Source of the DNA: Bacteroidota bacterium
Lineage (GTDB): Bacteria; Bacteroidota; Bacteroidia; Chitinophagales; Chitinophagaceae
Length of the DNA: 9,426 nt
Assembly (NCBI GenBank): GCA_018267795.1
Contig: JAFDXS010000059.1
Location: 1 to 9,426, forward strand
Direction: 5' to 3'
The notes below the pieces were generated by a model. It had not been told where the DNA came from. It ran no database searches and saw nothing but the letters and a program-made list of their open reading frames with translations. Of the stretch, positions 1 through 7,271 are shown in pieces (the first letter of the stretch is position 1; each line of letters opens with the position of its first letter). Position numbers and translations under genes: made by a program.

Positions 1-363
1 ATAACAAACAAGGAGGTAGATTATCATGCCAACCTGGTGGTAATGCTTTTTAACCCTACCTGTGAGCATTGCCAGGACCAAACAGAATTATTCGAAAAGA
101 ACATATTCCTGTTTAAAAAATCGAAACTGCTGATGATTGCCGCCCCAACAATGGGACCTTACCTTCAAAATTTCATCACTACCTATCATACTGACCAATA
201 CCCCAGCACTATAATAGTGGGGCTGGACAGCAACTCAACTATCGATAAAACTTTTCGCTATGAGTCGCTGCCACAAATAAATATATATGACGCTGACAGG
301 AAACTGATAAAAGTTTTTTCAGGCAACAGGCCAATTGATTCATTAAAAAAATACATACAATAA
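1..363 (+). CDS. Thioredoxin-fold (TlpA/redoxin-like) protein, 5' end cut by window edge
   Basis: This is the C-terminal 120 residues of a thioredoxin-like protein. The frame is open from base 1, and its first residues (ITNK) match residues 47-50 of the complete paralog at 410-910, so the true start lies left of the window and the internal ATG at 37 is not the start. The redox motif CEHC (codons at 61-72) follows the strand MLFNP, as in TlpA/ResA-like thioredoxins, and the LPQINIY stretch near the end supplies the expected cis-proline. By analogy with the paralog it is probably exported and acts as a thiol-disulfide oxidoreductase in the cell envelope; substrate unknown. A gap-free alignment by hand gives 80 of 120 identical residues to the next gene, indicating tandem duplication. 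A hairpin terminator follows the stop. Fold assignment is confident; the physiological role is not. Confidence 0.88.
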   Translation: MTNKEVDYHANLVVMLFNPTCEHCQDQTELFEKNIFLFKKSKLLMIAAPTMGPYLQNFITTYHTDQYPSTIIVGLDSNSTIDKTFRYESLPQINIYDADRKLIKVFSGNRPIDSLKKYIQ

Positions 364-368
364 TATAT

Positions 369-392
369 GGCGCCACGTAAGGCGCCTTTTTT
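369..392 (+). terminator. Rho-independent terminator after the first thioredoxin gene
   Basis: GGCGCC, a six-base loop (ACGTAA), GGCGCC, then six T residues, starting six bases after the stop codon at 361-363. The all-GC six-pair stem followed directly by a T run is a textbook intrinsic terminator. It implies that the second thioredoxin gene depends on read-through or its own promoter. Confidence 0.85.
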
Positions 393-409
393 AATTTAGC
401 ACCCACTAT

Positions 410-910
410 ATGCTGCGAAATATACTTATGGTCCTTTGCTTGCTAAGCACTACAAACAGTCAGGCACAAAAACACTCGAAAAAGGATTATAAAACGATAG
501 GAAAGCCACTACCACAACTTAAAATAGTAACGCTTGATGGCAAGACAATAACGAACAAGGACCTGAATAACAAAGCTAATCTTGTGGTAATGTTATTTAA
601 CCCTATCTGTGAACACTGCCAGGACGAAACCCAGCTGCTGGAAAGCAATATTGCTCTTTTTAAGCAGTCCAAATTATTAATGATTACGGCACCTATGATG
701 GGCTCTTATCTCAAGACCTTTGTAGACAACTATCACATAAGCCAGTATTCAAAAAACATAATGATAGGCCTTGACAGCGGCTCCACTATCAACAACCTGT
801 TTACTTATGAGCCCTTGCCACAGCTAAATGTATATAACGCAAAACGGAAGTTGATAAAAGTGTTTTCAGGCAATACATCCATCGATTCATTAAAACCATA
901 TATACAGTAA
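410..910 (+). CDS. Exported thioredoxin-fold (TlpA/redoxin-like) protein, complete paralog
   Basis: This 166-residue protein is a probable periplasmic or envelope thiol-disulfide oxidoreductase. Residues 1-19 (MLRNILMVLCLLSTTNSQA) look like a Sec signal peptide with a likely cut at SQA/Q, leaving an N-terminal Gln as is common in Bacteroidota; Cys10 is not in a lipobox context. The mature part begins with a redoxin-like lead (IGKPLPQLKIVTLDGK, 30-45), followed by strand LVVMLFNP (58-65), the active-site motif C67-E-H-C70, and a probable cis-Pro137 before strand QLNVY. Length fits a minimal one-domain member. No Shine-Dalgarno is visible before ATG 410; ATG 428 would truncate the signal peptide, so 410 is preferred. 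It is about two-thirds identical to its upstream neighbour. A CxxC with both cysteines favours a redox role over a structural one; partner and direction (oxidase, reductase or isomerase) cannot be told from sequence. Confidence 0.88.
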   Translation: MLRNILMVLCLLSTTNSQAQKHSKKDYKTIGKPLPQLKIVTLDGKTITNKDLNNKANLVVMLFNPICEHCQDETQLLESNIALFKQSKLLMITAPMMGSYLKTFVDNYHISQYSKNIMIGLDSGSTINNLFTYEPLPQLNVYNAKRKLIKVFSGNTSIDSLKPYIQ

Positions 911-914
911 ATAA

Positions 915-945
915 TAAGGACGCTAAAAGTTTTTTAGCGTCCTTA
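915..945. terminator. Shared bidirectional terminator between convergent genes
   Basis: A perfect 14-bp inverted repeat: TAAGGACGCTAAAA (915-928), loop GTT, TTTTAGCGTCCTTA (932-945). It sits between the stop of the plus-strand thioredoxin gene (910) and the stop of the minus-strand gene (974), so it can end both transcripts. The A/T runs lie at the loop end of the stem. The bases after the stem are T-rich on the minus strand (TTATTTA) but not on the plus strand (CTCCCTC), so it looks stronger for the leftward gene. Confidence 0.8.
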
Positions 946-973
946 CTCCCTCACTCTACTCAATTAGAAAGAA

Positions 974-1444
974 CTAAGCCAGGCTTTGCTCTTTTACATA
1001 CTTTTTTATTTTCCGTACATAGTCATAATAACCCGTCTGCATCCTTACCAGGAAGATAGCCAATATAATAAGAGCTATACCTGATAACGTATATGTAAAC
1101 ATTGAAAACTCCTGTCTTCCAAACACATAAAAACAGAGGGCTCCAAGTAACATAAATGAACAGAAGAAAATAACAATAGTAGGACCGCCTGAATCAATTT
1201 CGCGCATTTTAGAATTAATTACGACTTGGGTTTTATCGCCCTTGTCTTTAAGCTCCACTCTTGTAATAGGTAAAGACTTAATATCCTTAATCTGCTCGGC
1301 ATGTGGGAAAATCTTTATAGCATGGTCCTTCTCTGAAACCTCAAAATCTAAATTGTGAACAGTGACATGTTTGCCAATGAGCCGATCTTTTATTTGGTCG
1401 GCTGACATAGTAGAGTGATAACGAAATGTTCTTGAAAAAATCAT
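974..1444 (-). CDS. Uncharacterised small protein with two membrane segments
   Basis: I do not recognise a family for this 156-residue protein. Residues 1-85 are soluble and charged, with alternating hydrophobic residues suggesting beta strands (HVTVHNLDFEVSE, RVELKDKGDKTQVVINS). Two hydrophobic helices follow at about 88-108 (TIVIFFCSFMLLGALCFYVF) and 114-134 (MFTYTLSGIALIILAIFLV), joined by a short turn, then a basic tail (YVRKIKKYVKEQ) that should be cytoplasmic. That topology puts the N-terminal domain in the cytoplasm too, with a small hairpin in the inner membrane. There is no signal peptide. The ATG at 1444 is used because the FSRTFRYHST lead looks like folded protein; ATG at 1408 (MSADQ) is an alternative, and neither has a clear Shine-Dalgarno. 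It is transcribed alone toward the terminator at 915-945. Base composition is A+T-rich, like the thioredoxin genes. Confidence 0.8.
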   Translation of the reverse strand: MIFSRTFRYHSTMSADQIKDRLIGKHVTVHNLDFEVSEKDHAIKIFPHAEQIKDIKSLPITRVELKDKGDKTQVVINSKMREIDSGGPTIVIFFCSFMLLGALCFYVFGRQEFSMFTYTLSGIALIILAIFLVRMQTGYYDYVRKIKKYVKEQSLA

Positions 1445-1683
1445 AGGCTACGATTTATTAATGAACAAAGAACTTGTTACTTGTAAGTTACACACATTCC
1501 ATTGTAATATCTATGAGATCGCGGAATGCAATAGAACTTATTCTACATATATAGACGTATTTATCAACAAAAAGGATAGTAAAAAATCAACTTTTTATAG
1601 TTAATTATTTGCTAAACAGCAGAATATCAATATTTTCTATTCGTAATGCAATGACAAACAAAAATGTGGATAAAAAACGGTCT
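1445..1683. other. Non-coding A+T-rich gap between two leftward genes
   Basis: These 239 bases separate the 3' end of the DUF4175-like gene from the start of the small membrane-protein gene. The promoter of the latter should be here, but I find no good TAnnTTTG box on the minus strand. A weak A/T-only inverted repeat (TAAAAA, loop, TTTTTA, about 1580-1597) could contribute to ending the DUF4175-like transcript but is not a convincing terminator. A 47-codon plus-strand ORF (1461-1604) is open here without supporting signals. AATGCAAT occurs twice (near 1525 and 1645), probably by chance. Confidence 0.5.
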
Positions 1684-4600
1684 TTATTTATGGCCTATCA
1701 TTTGATAATACTGCTCTACCATGCTACGATAGTATGGTTTTAGCTGTGGCGGTACTGTCTTATAAACCTCGAGTAGTTGCTTCTGATCCAGCATATATTT
1801 CTGCAATTCAGGTGGTACGGGCCTGCTAATTTCCTGCGCTGTATGCGATGAACGTTTGTCGTCCTGCTCCTGCTCGCGAATGGCTTTCTGGGCTTCCAGC
1901 AGCTTTGTCAATATTTCCTTCTGGCGCATTTGCATTTCTGAACTCAGACGTCTGTTCACAAGATCAGTTTCATTCTTGTCCATCTGTTTTTGTATATCCT
2001 GTAGCTCGTGGCTATTGCCCATGCCTTTACTATTGAGCAGGCTACTGAGCTCCTGCAGTTGCCTGCGTATGGCAGCCTGCTGCTCCGCAAAGCGTGCTAA
2101 TTGCTCGGCATCACCATATTCGTTTTGTTGTCCGTTATTACCAGATGGGCTACCCTGCCCATTATTGCCCTGCTGACCCTGGCCCGGCTTGTTGCCCTGG
2201 CCTTTTTGCATCATGCCCTGCATACCATTACCCAATTGCTGCTGCTTGGTAATAATATCAGACAATTGTTGCCCTGTACCTGGCTTTGGCGTTTTGCCGC
2301 CAGGGTTGTTACAACTTCCTTTACCTCCTTTTTGTGCCTGTGCCTGCATTTGCAGCAGGTTAGAAAGCATTTCATTCAGCATTAGCGCCAGGTTATTGGT
2401 ATGTGTCATTACATATTGCTGGCGGGTTACAGCATCGCTTATGCGGCGATTTTCAAGGTCATCTACAGCCGTGCCCATGTTTTGCTCCAGTTCTGTAGTT
2501 TCTTTGTTTACAGTAGGCGCCAGTTTTACAAGACGTTTGCTAAGCTTATAAAGGCTATCCCTTATCATGATGGAATTATCATGCAGCCTGTTTTGCTCCT
2601 GTTGATTGGTAAGGTAAGTTTGGCTTGCCGGTGATGTTTGCTCTACACTCTTCATCAGGTCTTCCTGATCAAATGAAAGGCGTATAAGATTGGTGAGTAT
2701 CTGGCGTACCGCGCGTATGTCGAGCTCTATCTGCTTCATATCCATGCCGCTGGCCTGTTGGCGCAGTGTGGCTGCCATATCCTGTAGGTTCTCTGCTGCC
2801 TTGCTTTCAGATTCGCTCGCTTTTTTCTTATCGTCGCCGCCCAATTGCTGCTCGCTTTTATCCATATTTCCTGCAGCATCCTTTGCACTCTTTTTAGCAT
2901 CATCCAGCGATTGCTTTTGCTCCAGCTTGTCGTTTAGCTGCTGCATTTCTTTCATATCGCCTTGCATGGCTTTATTTAGCTCGTTCTTTATATCCTTCTG
3001 GTCTTTAGCTAATGATTGATTATCCTTCTTTGCCTGCTCGGTTTGTGCTTTCAGGTCTGTTTCTTTTTTAGCCAATTCATCCATTTTATTGGCCATATCT
3101 TCCATGCGCATCTGCATTTCCATCTTCTGCATGAGCTCCTGCATGCGTTGCAGGTCCATATTAAAGAGCTTATTTTCCTGCTGCATTTGCTGCATTGCCT
3201 GGAAGGCATTGTCTTTATTCAGCTTCTGCATTAGCTCCTGCAGCTTCTTCATTTGCTCCTGCAGTTCTTTATTCAGCAGATTGTCCAGCTGCTTCTCCAT
3301 CTCATTCTGCTTCTCCTTCAGGTCATCGCTATACTGTTTCTGCTCGCTTTGTTTCTTCTGTTCTTCAAAACGCTTCTTCGTGTTCTCAAGCTGATTCTGC
3401 ACCTGCTGTTGTTTCTGCATCATCTCTTGCAACGATTGCTGCTGCTCCCAATCCATCTTATCACTCTGCAGCATTTTACTCTGCATGTCTTTGTATTCGC
3501 TTTGCAACTGTTGCGTTTTCTGCGCGCTATTGCTGAGGCTTGAATTTATTTGCTGGGAATTTGCGTTGATGGCCGAATCTACCTGCTTGGCATCATACAT
3601 GCGATATTCCATTACCTCACTTCTCGATGCTTTACTTCCATGTACCCCATCATTGTCCCAGGCTTCTATGTAATAGCTTAAGCGCTGACCCGGCTGCAAA
3701 AAAAGATTTTGCACATCAAAATAGTATTGGAATGCAGTAAGCGCACCGGGCGTAGCTTTTAGTACTACACTTTTGTGCGACAGTACTTCCCTCTTGTCAT
3801 TACTTATCTCATAATGGAACAATACGCGGCTAATACCATAATCATCCCCGGCAGAACCATTCAGTAATATCTGACTGCCTGATACGGTGTCCCTATGCTC
3901 CTGCACTTGTATTACCGGGTATTGATCGGGAATTACCTGTACCTGGTAACGGTAGCTATCAACAAATGAGCTTTGCTTGTTTTGCAGTGCAAAGGTGTAA
4001 TTAGTATCATTCATAAAACGATACTGGTAGCCAAACATTGATGCACTCTTTGGTAATGCTATTGCAGCACCATCACCAAAGCGTAGTGTTGCTGCATCAG
4101 TATGCTCCGCTACAAAAGCCCATGTCACTTTAGTGCCTACAGGCAATGTCATATCGCCCAGGCTGTTGCGCAGCTCATCTTTCTTTCCCGTATAATCCGG
4201 GTAATCTATCTGCACTTTAAATGCTTTCAGTACCGGTTTTTGAACAACAGCCAGTGTATAAGTTTCTGAATAAAATCCTGCAGCAAACAAACGGAAACTA
4301 ACAGGTTCGGTTACGTTTTTAAAAGTGTATTGAAAGCTATGCTTTTCCAGCACCTGCATAGGCACTTTATCTGCCCCCATTTCCAAATACATTTCATCAG
4401 GCAGTGCATTCCCCGTCACTTCTACTTTCAATATGTAGTCGTTATTGCGTACTGCCTTCAGGGGCATGGTGGTGATAATGAATTTGAATGGCGCCGGCTT
4501 TTCAAATGTTCTTGTTGGCTGCAGCAAACGTTCTGATGCATCGCGAAAAACATTAGGCGCAGCCACTAATATGAAAATACCAACCAGCAATAAAGGCAAC

Positions 4601-5076
4601 AGGTAAGGCAGATATTTCCTGTTCTTTGAGAAGTCTATTGCAGCGCTTATTGGCACTACTGATAATTGTTTGGCTTTCTGGTCTATACTTGCTTCTATCA
4701 GTTCAATACTGCTATTGGGATCTACCTGCCTCCTCAGTTGCAATATATTCAGCAGCTTATCACTTATTTCCGGAAAGTGGCGACCTACTATATTTGCTGC
4801 CTGCTCATGAGAAATGATTTTACCCAGCCGCGTCATTTTGGTAAGCGGAATTACAACCCATATCACTAACGACACAATACCCGCAGCAACAAAAAGAGAT
4901 ACAATGCTCACGCGCAACCATACCGGCATATATAAAAAATATTCGCCTACACTAACCGCCAGTATATAAAACAATAAACATATCAGGAAAATAAGCGACC
5001 CGCGAATTACCTGGTTTGCATAATATTTACGTATAAAAGCATCTAATCTCGATATCAGCCGGTCGTAATTACTCAT
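1684..5076 (-). CDS. DUF4175-like giant membrane-anchored coiled-coil protein
   Basis: This 1130-residue protein resembles the large DUF4175-type proteins of Bacteroidota, whose function is unknown. Three hydrophobic segments lie near the N-terminus, about 24-46, 53-78 and 155-173, with a charged helical stretch between the second and third. Residues about 190-495 are beta-rich and look like a series of Ig-like modules (for example FKVQIDYPDYTG at 286-297 and DDYGISRVLFHYEI at 411-424). From about 500 to 780 runs a nearly unbroken Gln/Met/Lys/Glu-rich coiled coil, then a helical part (about 780-912) with a second conserved-looking block, a low-complexity Gly/Gln/Asn/Lys linker (about 915-988), and a helical C-terminus ending in a PPQLKPYYRSMVEQYY motif. 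The large part after the third segment is probably periplasmic. The start at 5076 is supported by AAGAGG seven bases upstream. It is divergent from mutS2. It could be a structural or scaffolding envelope protein; that is inference only. Confidence 0.85.
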   Translation of the reverse strand: MSNYDRLISRLDAFIRKYYANQVIRGSLIFLICLLFYILAVSVGEYFLYMPVWLRVSIVSLFVAAGIVSLVIWVVIPLTKMTRLGKIISHEQAANIVGRHFPEISDKLLNILQLRRQVDPNSSIELIEASIDQKAKQLSVVPISAAIDFSKNRKYLPYLLPLLLVGIFILVAAPNVFRDASERLLQPTRTFEKPAPFKFIITTMPLKAVRNNDYILKVEVTGNALPDEMYLEMGADKVPMQVLEKHSFQYTFKNVTEPVSFRLFAAGFYSETYTLAVVQKPVLKAFKVQIDYPDYTGKKDELRNSLGDMTLPVGTKVTWAFVAEHTDAATLRFGDGAAIALPKSASMFGYQYRFMNDTNYTFALQNKQSSFVDSYRYQVQVIPDQYPVIQVQEHRDTVSGSQILLNGSAGDDYGISRVLFHYEISNDKREVLSHKSVVLKATPGALTAFQYYFDVQNLFLQPGQRLSYYIEAWDNDGVHGSKASRSEVMEYRMYDAKQVDSAINANSQQINSSLSNSAQKTQQLQSEYKDMQSKMLQSDKMDWEQQQSLQEMMQKQQQVQNQLENTKKRFEEQKKQSEQKQYSDDLKEKQNEMEKQLDNLLNKELQEQMKKLQELMQKLNKDNAFQAMQQMQQENKLFNMDLQRMQELMQKMEMQMRMEDMANKMDELAKKETDLKAQTEQAKKDNQSLAKDQKDIKNELNKAMQGDMKEMQQLNDKLEQKQSLDDAKKSAKDAAGNMDKSEQQLGGDDKKKASESESKAAENLQDMAATLRQQASGMDMKQIELDIRAVRQILTNLIRLSFDQEDLMKSVEQTSPASQTYLTNQQEQNRLHDNSIMIRDSLYKLSKRLVKLAPTVNKETTELEQNMGTAVDDLENRRISDAVTRQQYVMTHTNNLALMLNEMLSNLLQMQAQAQKGGKGSCNNPGGKTPKPGTGQQLSDIITKQQQLGNGMQGMMQKGQGNKPGQGQQGNNGQGSPSGNNGQQNEYGDAEQLARFAEQQAAIRRQLQELSSLLNSKGMGNSHELQDIQKQMDKNETDLVNRRLSSEMQMRQKEILTKLLEAQKAIREQEQDDKRSSHTAQEISRPVPPELQKYMLDQKQLLEVYKTVPPQLKPYYRSMVEQYYQMIGHK

Positions 5077-5083
5077 ACTATTA

Positions 5084-5089
5084 CCTCTT
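5084..5089 (-). promoter_or_regulatory. Shine-Dalgarno of the DUF4175-like gene
   Basis: On the minus strand AAGAGG lies seven bases before the ATG at 5076-5074. This is a good ribosome-binding site and confirms the start, in contrast to the neighbours at 974-1444 and 7272-8159, which show none. Confidence 0.65.
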
Positions 5090-5138
5090 ACGCAATTTAA
5101 TGGAAAATATTGTGATACGAACAGTTGCTACGTATATG

Positions 5139-5146
5139 TAAATTTG
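5139..5146 (+). promoter_or_regulatory. Probable Bacteroidota-type -7 promoter element of mutS2
   Basis: TAAATTTG matches the Bacteroidota -7 consensus TAnnTTTG at all fixed positions and lies 21 bases before ATG 5168. Transcription would then begin around 5150-5154, giving a very short leader that still contains the GGAG site. No TTG sits at the usual -33 distance: the nearest are at 5125-5127 (11-base gap, too close) and 5110-5112 (26-base gap, too far), so the upstream element is weak or missing. Confidence 0.6.
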
Positions 5147-5156
5147 CGCTTAGATT

Positions 5157-5160
5157 GGAG
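5157..5160 (+). promoter_or_regulatory. Shine-Dalgarno that decides the mutS2 start
   Basis: GGAG lies seven bases before ATG 5168 (ten before ATG 5171). It supports translation from one of these two ATGs rather than from the in-frame TTG at 5144, which lies inside the predicted -7 promoter element. Confidence 0.65.
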
Positions 5161-5167
5161 TTTTGAT

Positions 5168-7270
5168 ATGATGCAATTGTACCCGGCCCATGCCGCTGAA
5201 GCTTTAGAATTTAATAAGATCTGTCAGTTACTAAAACAGAAATGCCGCACCGACGCTGCCCGCGAACGGGTTGAGGCGTTGCGTTTCCATACCCATATTA
5301 ATTACGTGAAACTGGCACTTCTTGAAACCAGCGAATTTAAACTGATACTGGAGAGTGCGGATTACTTCCCTAATGACTACACGCGTAATGTTCAGAAAGA
5401 GTTAAAATTACTGGCAGTAACAGGGGCGGTACTTAGTGGCGAGCAATTACTGGCTTTAAGGCAACTGGCTTTTAATACACGCGATATATTAGTTTGGTTC
5501 AAAAAAAACAACGAACTATTCCCTACCCTGCGTGCATTGTCAGAAAATGTAACTTATGAAAAAGAGATAAATACAATAATCTCTTCGGTAGTAGATGATG
5601 CAGGCACCGTAAAAGACACTGCCTCCCGCGAGCTTTCGCAGATACGTTCACGGCTAGCCTCACTAAGACAGGAATTAAGAAAAGCATTTGAAGGGGTATT
5701 AAGAAAGCATAACAAGCAAGGTTATCTCGCTGATATATCAGAAGGCTTTCTGAATGGACGACGTGTACTGGCAGTATTGGCTGAGTACAAAAGAATAGTG
5801 AAAGGCATTCTTCATGGCGAAAGCGATTCGCAGCAGACCGTATTTATAGAACCGGAAGAAACCATAGGCCTGAGCAATGAAGTATTTTCCCTGGAAAGAG
5901 CAGAAGCTAAAGAAATTCAGCGCATACTTGCACAGACTACTGCTACACTATCTCAGTATCACCCGCAACTGGATGCATATTATGAGCTTGTAGGCCTTTA
6001 TGATTTTATCCGCGCTAAGGCACTCCTGGCTATAGACATGCAGGGCAATATGCCGCAGCTAAGCCCGCATCCCGCTATCAATCTTATTAAGGCAGTTCAC
6101 CCGCTCCTTTATTTGCACAATAAACAAAATAACAAACCTACCATACCGCTTAATATAACACTCGATCGCAATAGCCGTATTCTTGTCATTAGCGGACCGA
6201 ATGCCGGGGGCAAAACGGTATCTATGAAGACCGTTGGCCTGATTCAGCTAATGGCCCAGGCCGGATTATTGGTGCCGGTAGATGAGTATTCTGAGATAGG
6301 TATATTTAAGCAGCTAATGATACACATTGGCGACACACAGTCTATAGAGCATGAGTTGAGCACTTACAGCGCACACTTGCGCGACATGAAGTATTTCATG
6401 GACTATGCCAATGGCAAAACCTTGTTCTTTATCGATGAGCTTGGTAGTGGCTCAGACCCTAACCTTGGCGGCGCATTTGCCGAAGCTATAGTGGAAGAGC
6501 TGGCATCTAAGCACGCATTAGGCATTATCACTACCCACTACCTCAACCTAAAGGTAATGGCCGGTAAAGTACCCGGCATTGTAAACGGCGCTATGGCTTT
6601 CGACGAGGCAAAGCTGGAGCCCTTATACCAACTAATTGTTGGTAAGCCGGGCAGTTCCTACACATTTGCCATTGCACAGCGCAGTGGCTTATCTGCCAAA
6701 GTAATAGAGCGTGCCCGGCAGCTCACCCAGCGCGAGCACTTTAGGCTGGATAAAATGCTACACCAGACGGAGCAGCAGTCAGTGCGCTTGGGTGACAAGG
6801 AAAAAGAACTGGATAAGCTGCTGAAAGAAAATGAAAAACTAAAAAAGAACTACGAAGTACTGACAGACAAAGAAAGAATAAAGCAGGAACACCAAACCCT
6901 GCAACTGCAAAACAAAATAAAGAAGGAAGAACTTGATTACCTCCGTGATATGGAGCGCAAATTCAAGCAGATAATACAAGACTGGAAGAAAACTGAGAAT
7001 AAACAGGAAGTGATAAATGCCGCAGAAAATGTGCTCTTTAAAAAGAAACAGATACAGGTAAATGCTGCAGCCGCTAAAAAAGCCGACAAAAATTATGACG
7101 TATTAGGTGGCGAAGCCCATCCCGGCGACCTGGTAAGAAATAAAACCAACCACCAGGTAGGCACAGTAGCTGAGGTACGCGACAAACGCGCAATAGTAAC
7201 TATAGGCCGTATGCCCTTCAACGTGGATCTGGATGAATGGATAGTGGTAAGAAGGAAAGAGAAGAAGTAG
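5168..7270 (+). CDS. mutS2: MutS2-type ATPase lacking the C-terminal Smr domain
   Basis: This is a 700-residue member of the MutS2 branch of the MutS ATPase family. Counting from ATG 5168, residues about 1-290 form the core/lever helices and include the MutS2-typical QTVFIEPEETIGLSNE (222-237). The ATPase domain carries Walker A GPNAGGKT (343-350), the signature STYSAHL (398-404), Walker B FFIDELGSGSDP (420-431, Asp423 and Glu424) and the switch TTHY (455-458). A long charged coiled coil (about 535-620) and a small KOW/SH3-like beta domain (about 647-695) finish the protein. There is no mismatch-recognition domain I, so it is not a canonical mismatch-repair MutS. The Smr nuclease domain that follows the KOW-like domain in Bacillus MutS2 (about 785 residues) is absent. 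MutS2 proteins are linked to suppression of recombination and, in Bacillus, to splitting of collided ribosomes. The longer frame from TTG 5144 is unlikely because it overlaps the promoter. The gene is probably monocistronic. Confidence 0.93.
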   Translation: MMQLYPAHAAEALEFNKICQLLKQKCRTDAARERVEALRFHTHINYVKLALLETSEFKLILESADYFPNDYTRNVQKELKLLAVTGAVLSGEQLLALRQLAFNTRDILVWFKKNNELFPTLRALSENVTYEKEINTIISSVVDDAGTVKDTASRELSQIRSRLASLRQELRKAFEGVLRKHNKQGYLADISEGFLNGRRVLAVLAEYKRIVKGILHGESDSQQTVFIEPEETIGLSNEVFSLERAEAKEIQRILAQTTATLSQYHPQLDAYYELVGLYDFIRAKALLAIDMQGNMPQLSPHPAINLIKAVHPLLYLHNKQNNKPTIPLNITLDRNSRILVISGPNAGGKTVSMKTVGLIQLMAQAGLLVPVDEYSEIGIFKQLMIHIGDTQSIEHELSTYSAHLRDMKYFMDYANGKTLFFIDELGSGSDPNLGGAFAEAIVEELASKHALGIITTHYLNLKVMAGKVPGIVNGAMAFDEAKLEPLYQLIVGKPGSSYTFAIAQRSGLSAKVIERARQLTQREHFRLDKMLHQTEQQSVRLGDKEKELDKLLKENEKLKKNYEVLTDKERIKQEHQTLQLQNKIKKEELDYLRDMERKFKQIIQDWKKTENKQEVINAAENVLFKKKQIQVNAAAAKKADKNYDVLGGEAHPGDLVRNKTNHQVGTVAEVRDKRAIVTIGRMPFNVDLDEWIVVRRKEKK

Positions 7271-7271
7271 T

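Noticed and set aside
37..363. A complete 108-residue thioredoxin starting at ATG 37
   Set aside because: The reading frame is open to base 1 and the upstream residues align with the paralog; ATG 37 corresponds to Met61 in the middle of a core strand.
392..399. TAATTTAG as a -7 promoter box for the second thioredoxin gene
   Set aside because: It has one mismatch to TAnnTTTG, overlaps the T run of the upstream terminator and lies only ten bases from ATG 410, which would leave almost no leader; possible but not supported.
487..672. Minus-strand 61-codon ORF inside the second thioredoxin gene
   Set aside because: It is an antisense shadow of a well-supported gene with no signals of its own.
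1381..1402. Inverted repeat GCCGATC...GGTCGGC
   Set aside because: It lies within the coding sequence of the small membrane protein near its start, has a wobble pair and an eight-base loop, and has no T run; likely a chance hairpin.
1848..3673. Many plus-strand ORFs of 60-120 codons rich in Leu, Cys, Ser and Phe opposite the DUF4175-like gene
   Set aside because: They are antisense shadows of the Gln/Lys/Met-rich coiled-coil coding sequence; CTG/TGC-rich complement codons keep these frames open, and none has a family signature or a start signal.
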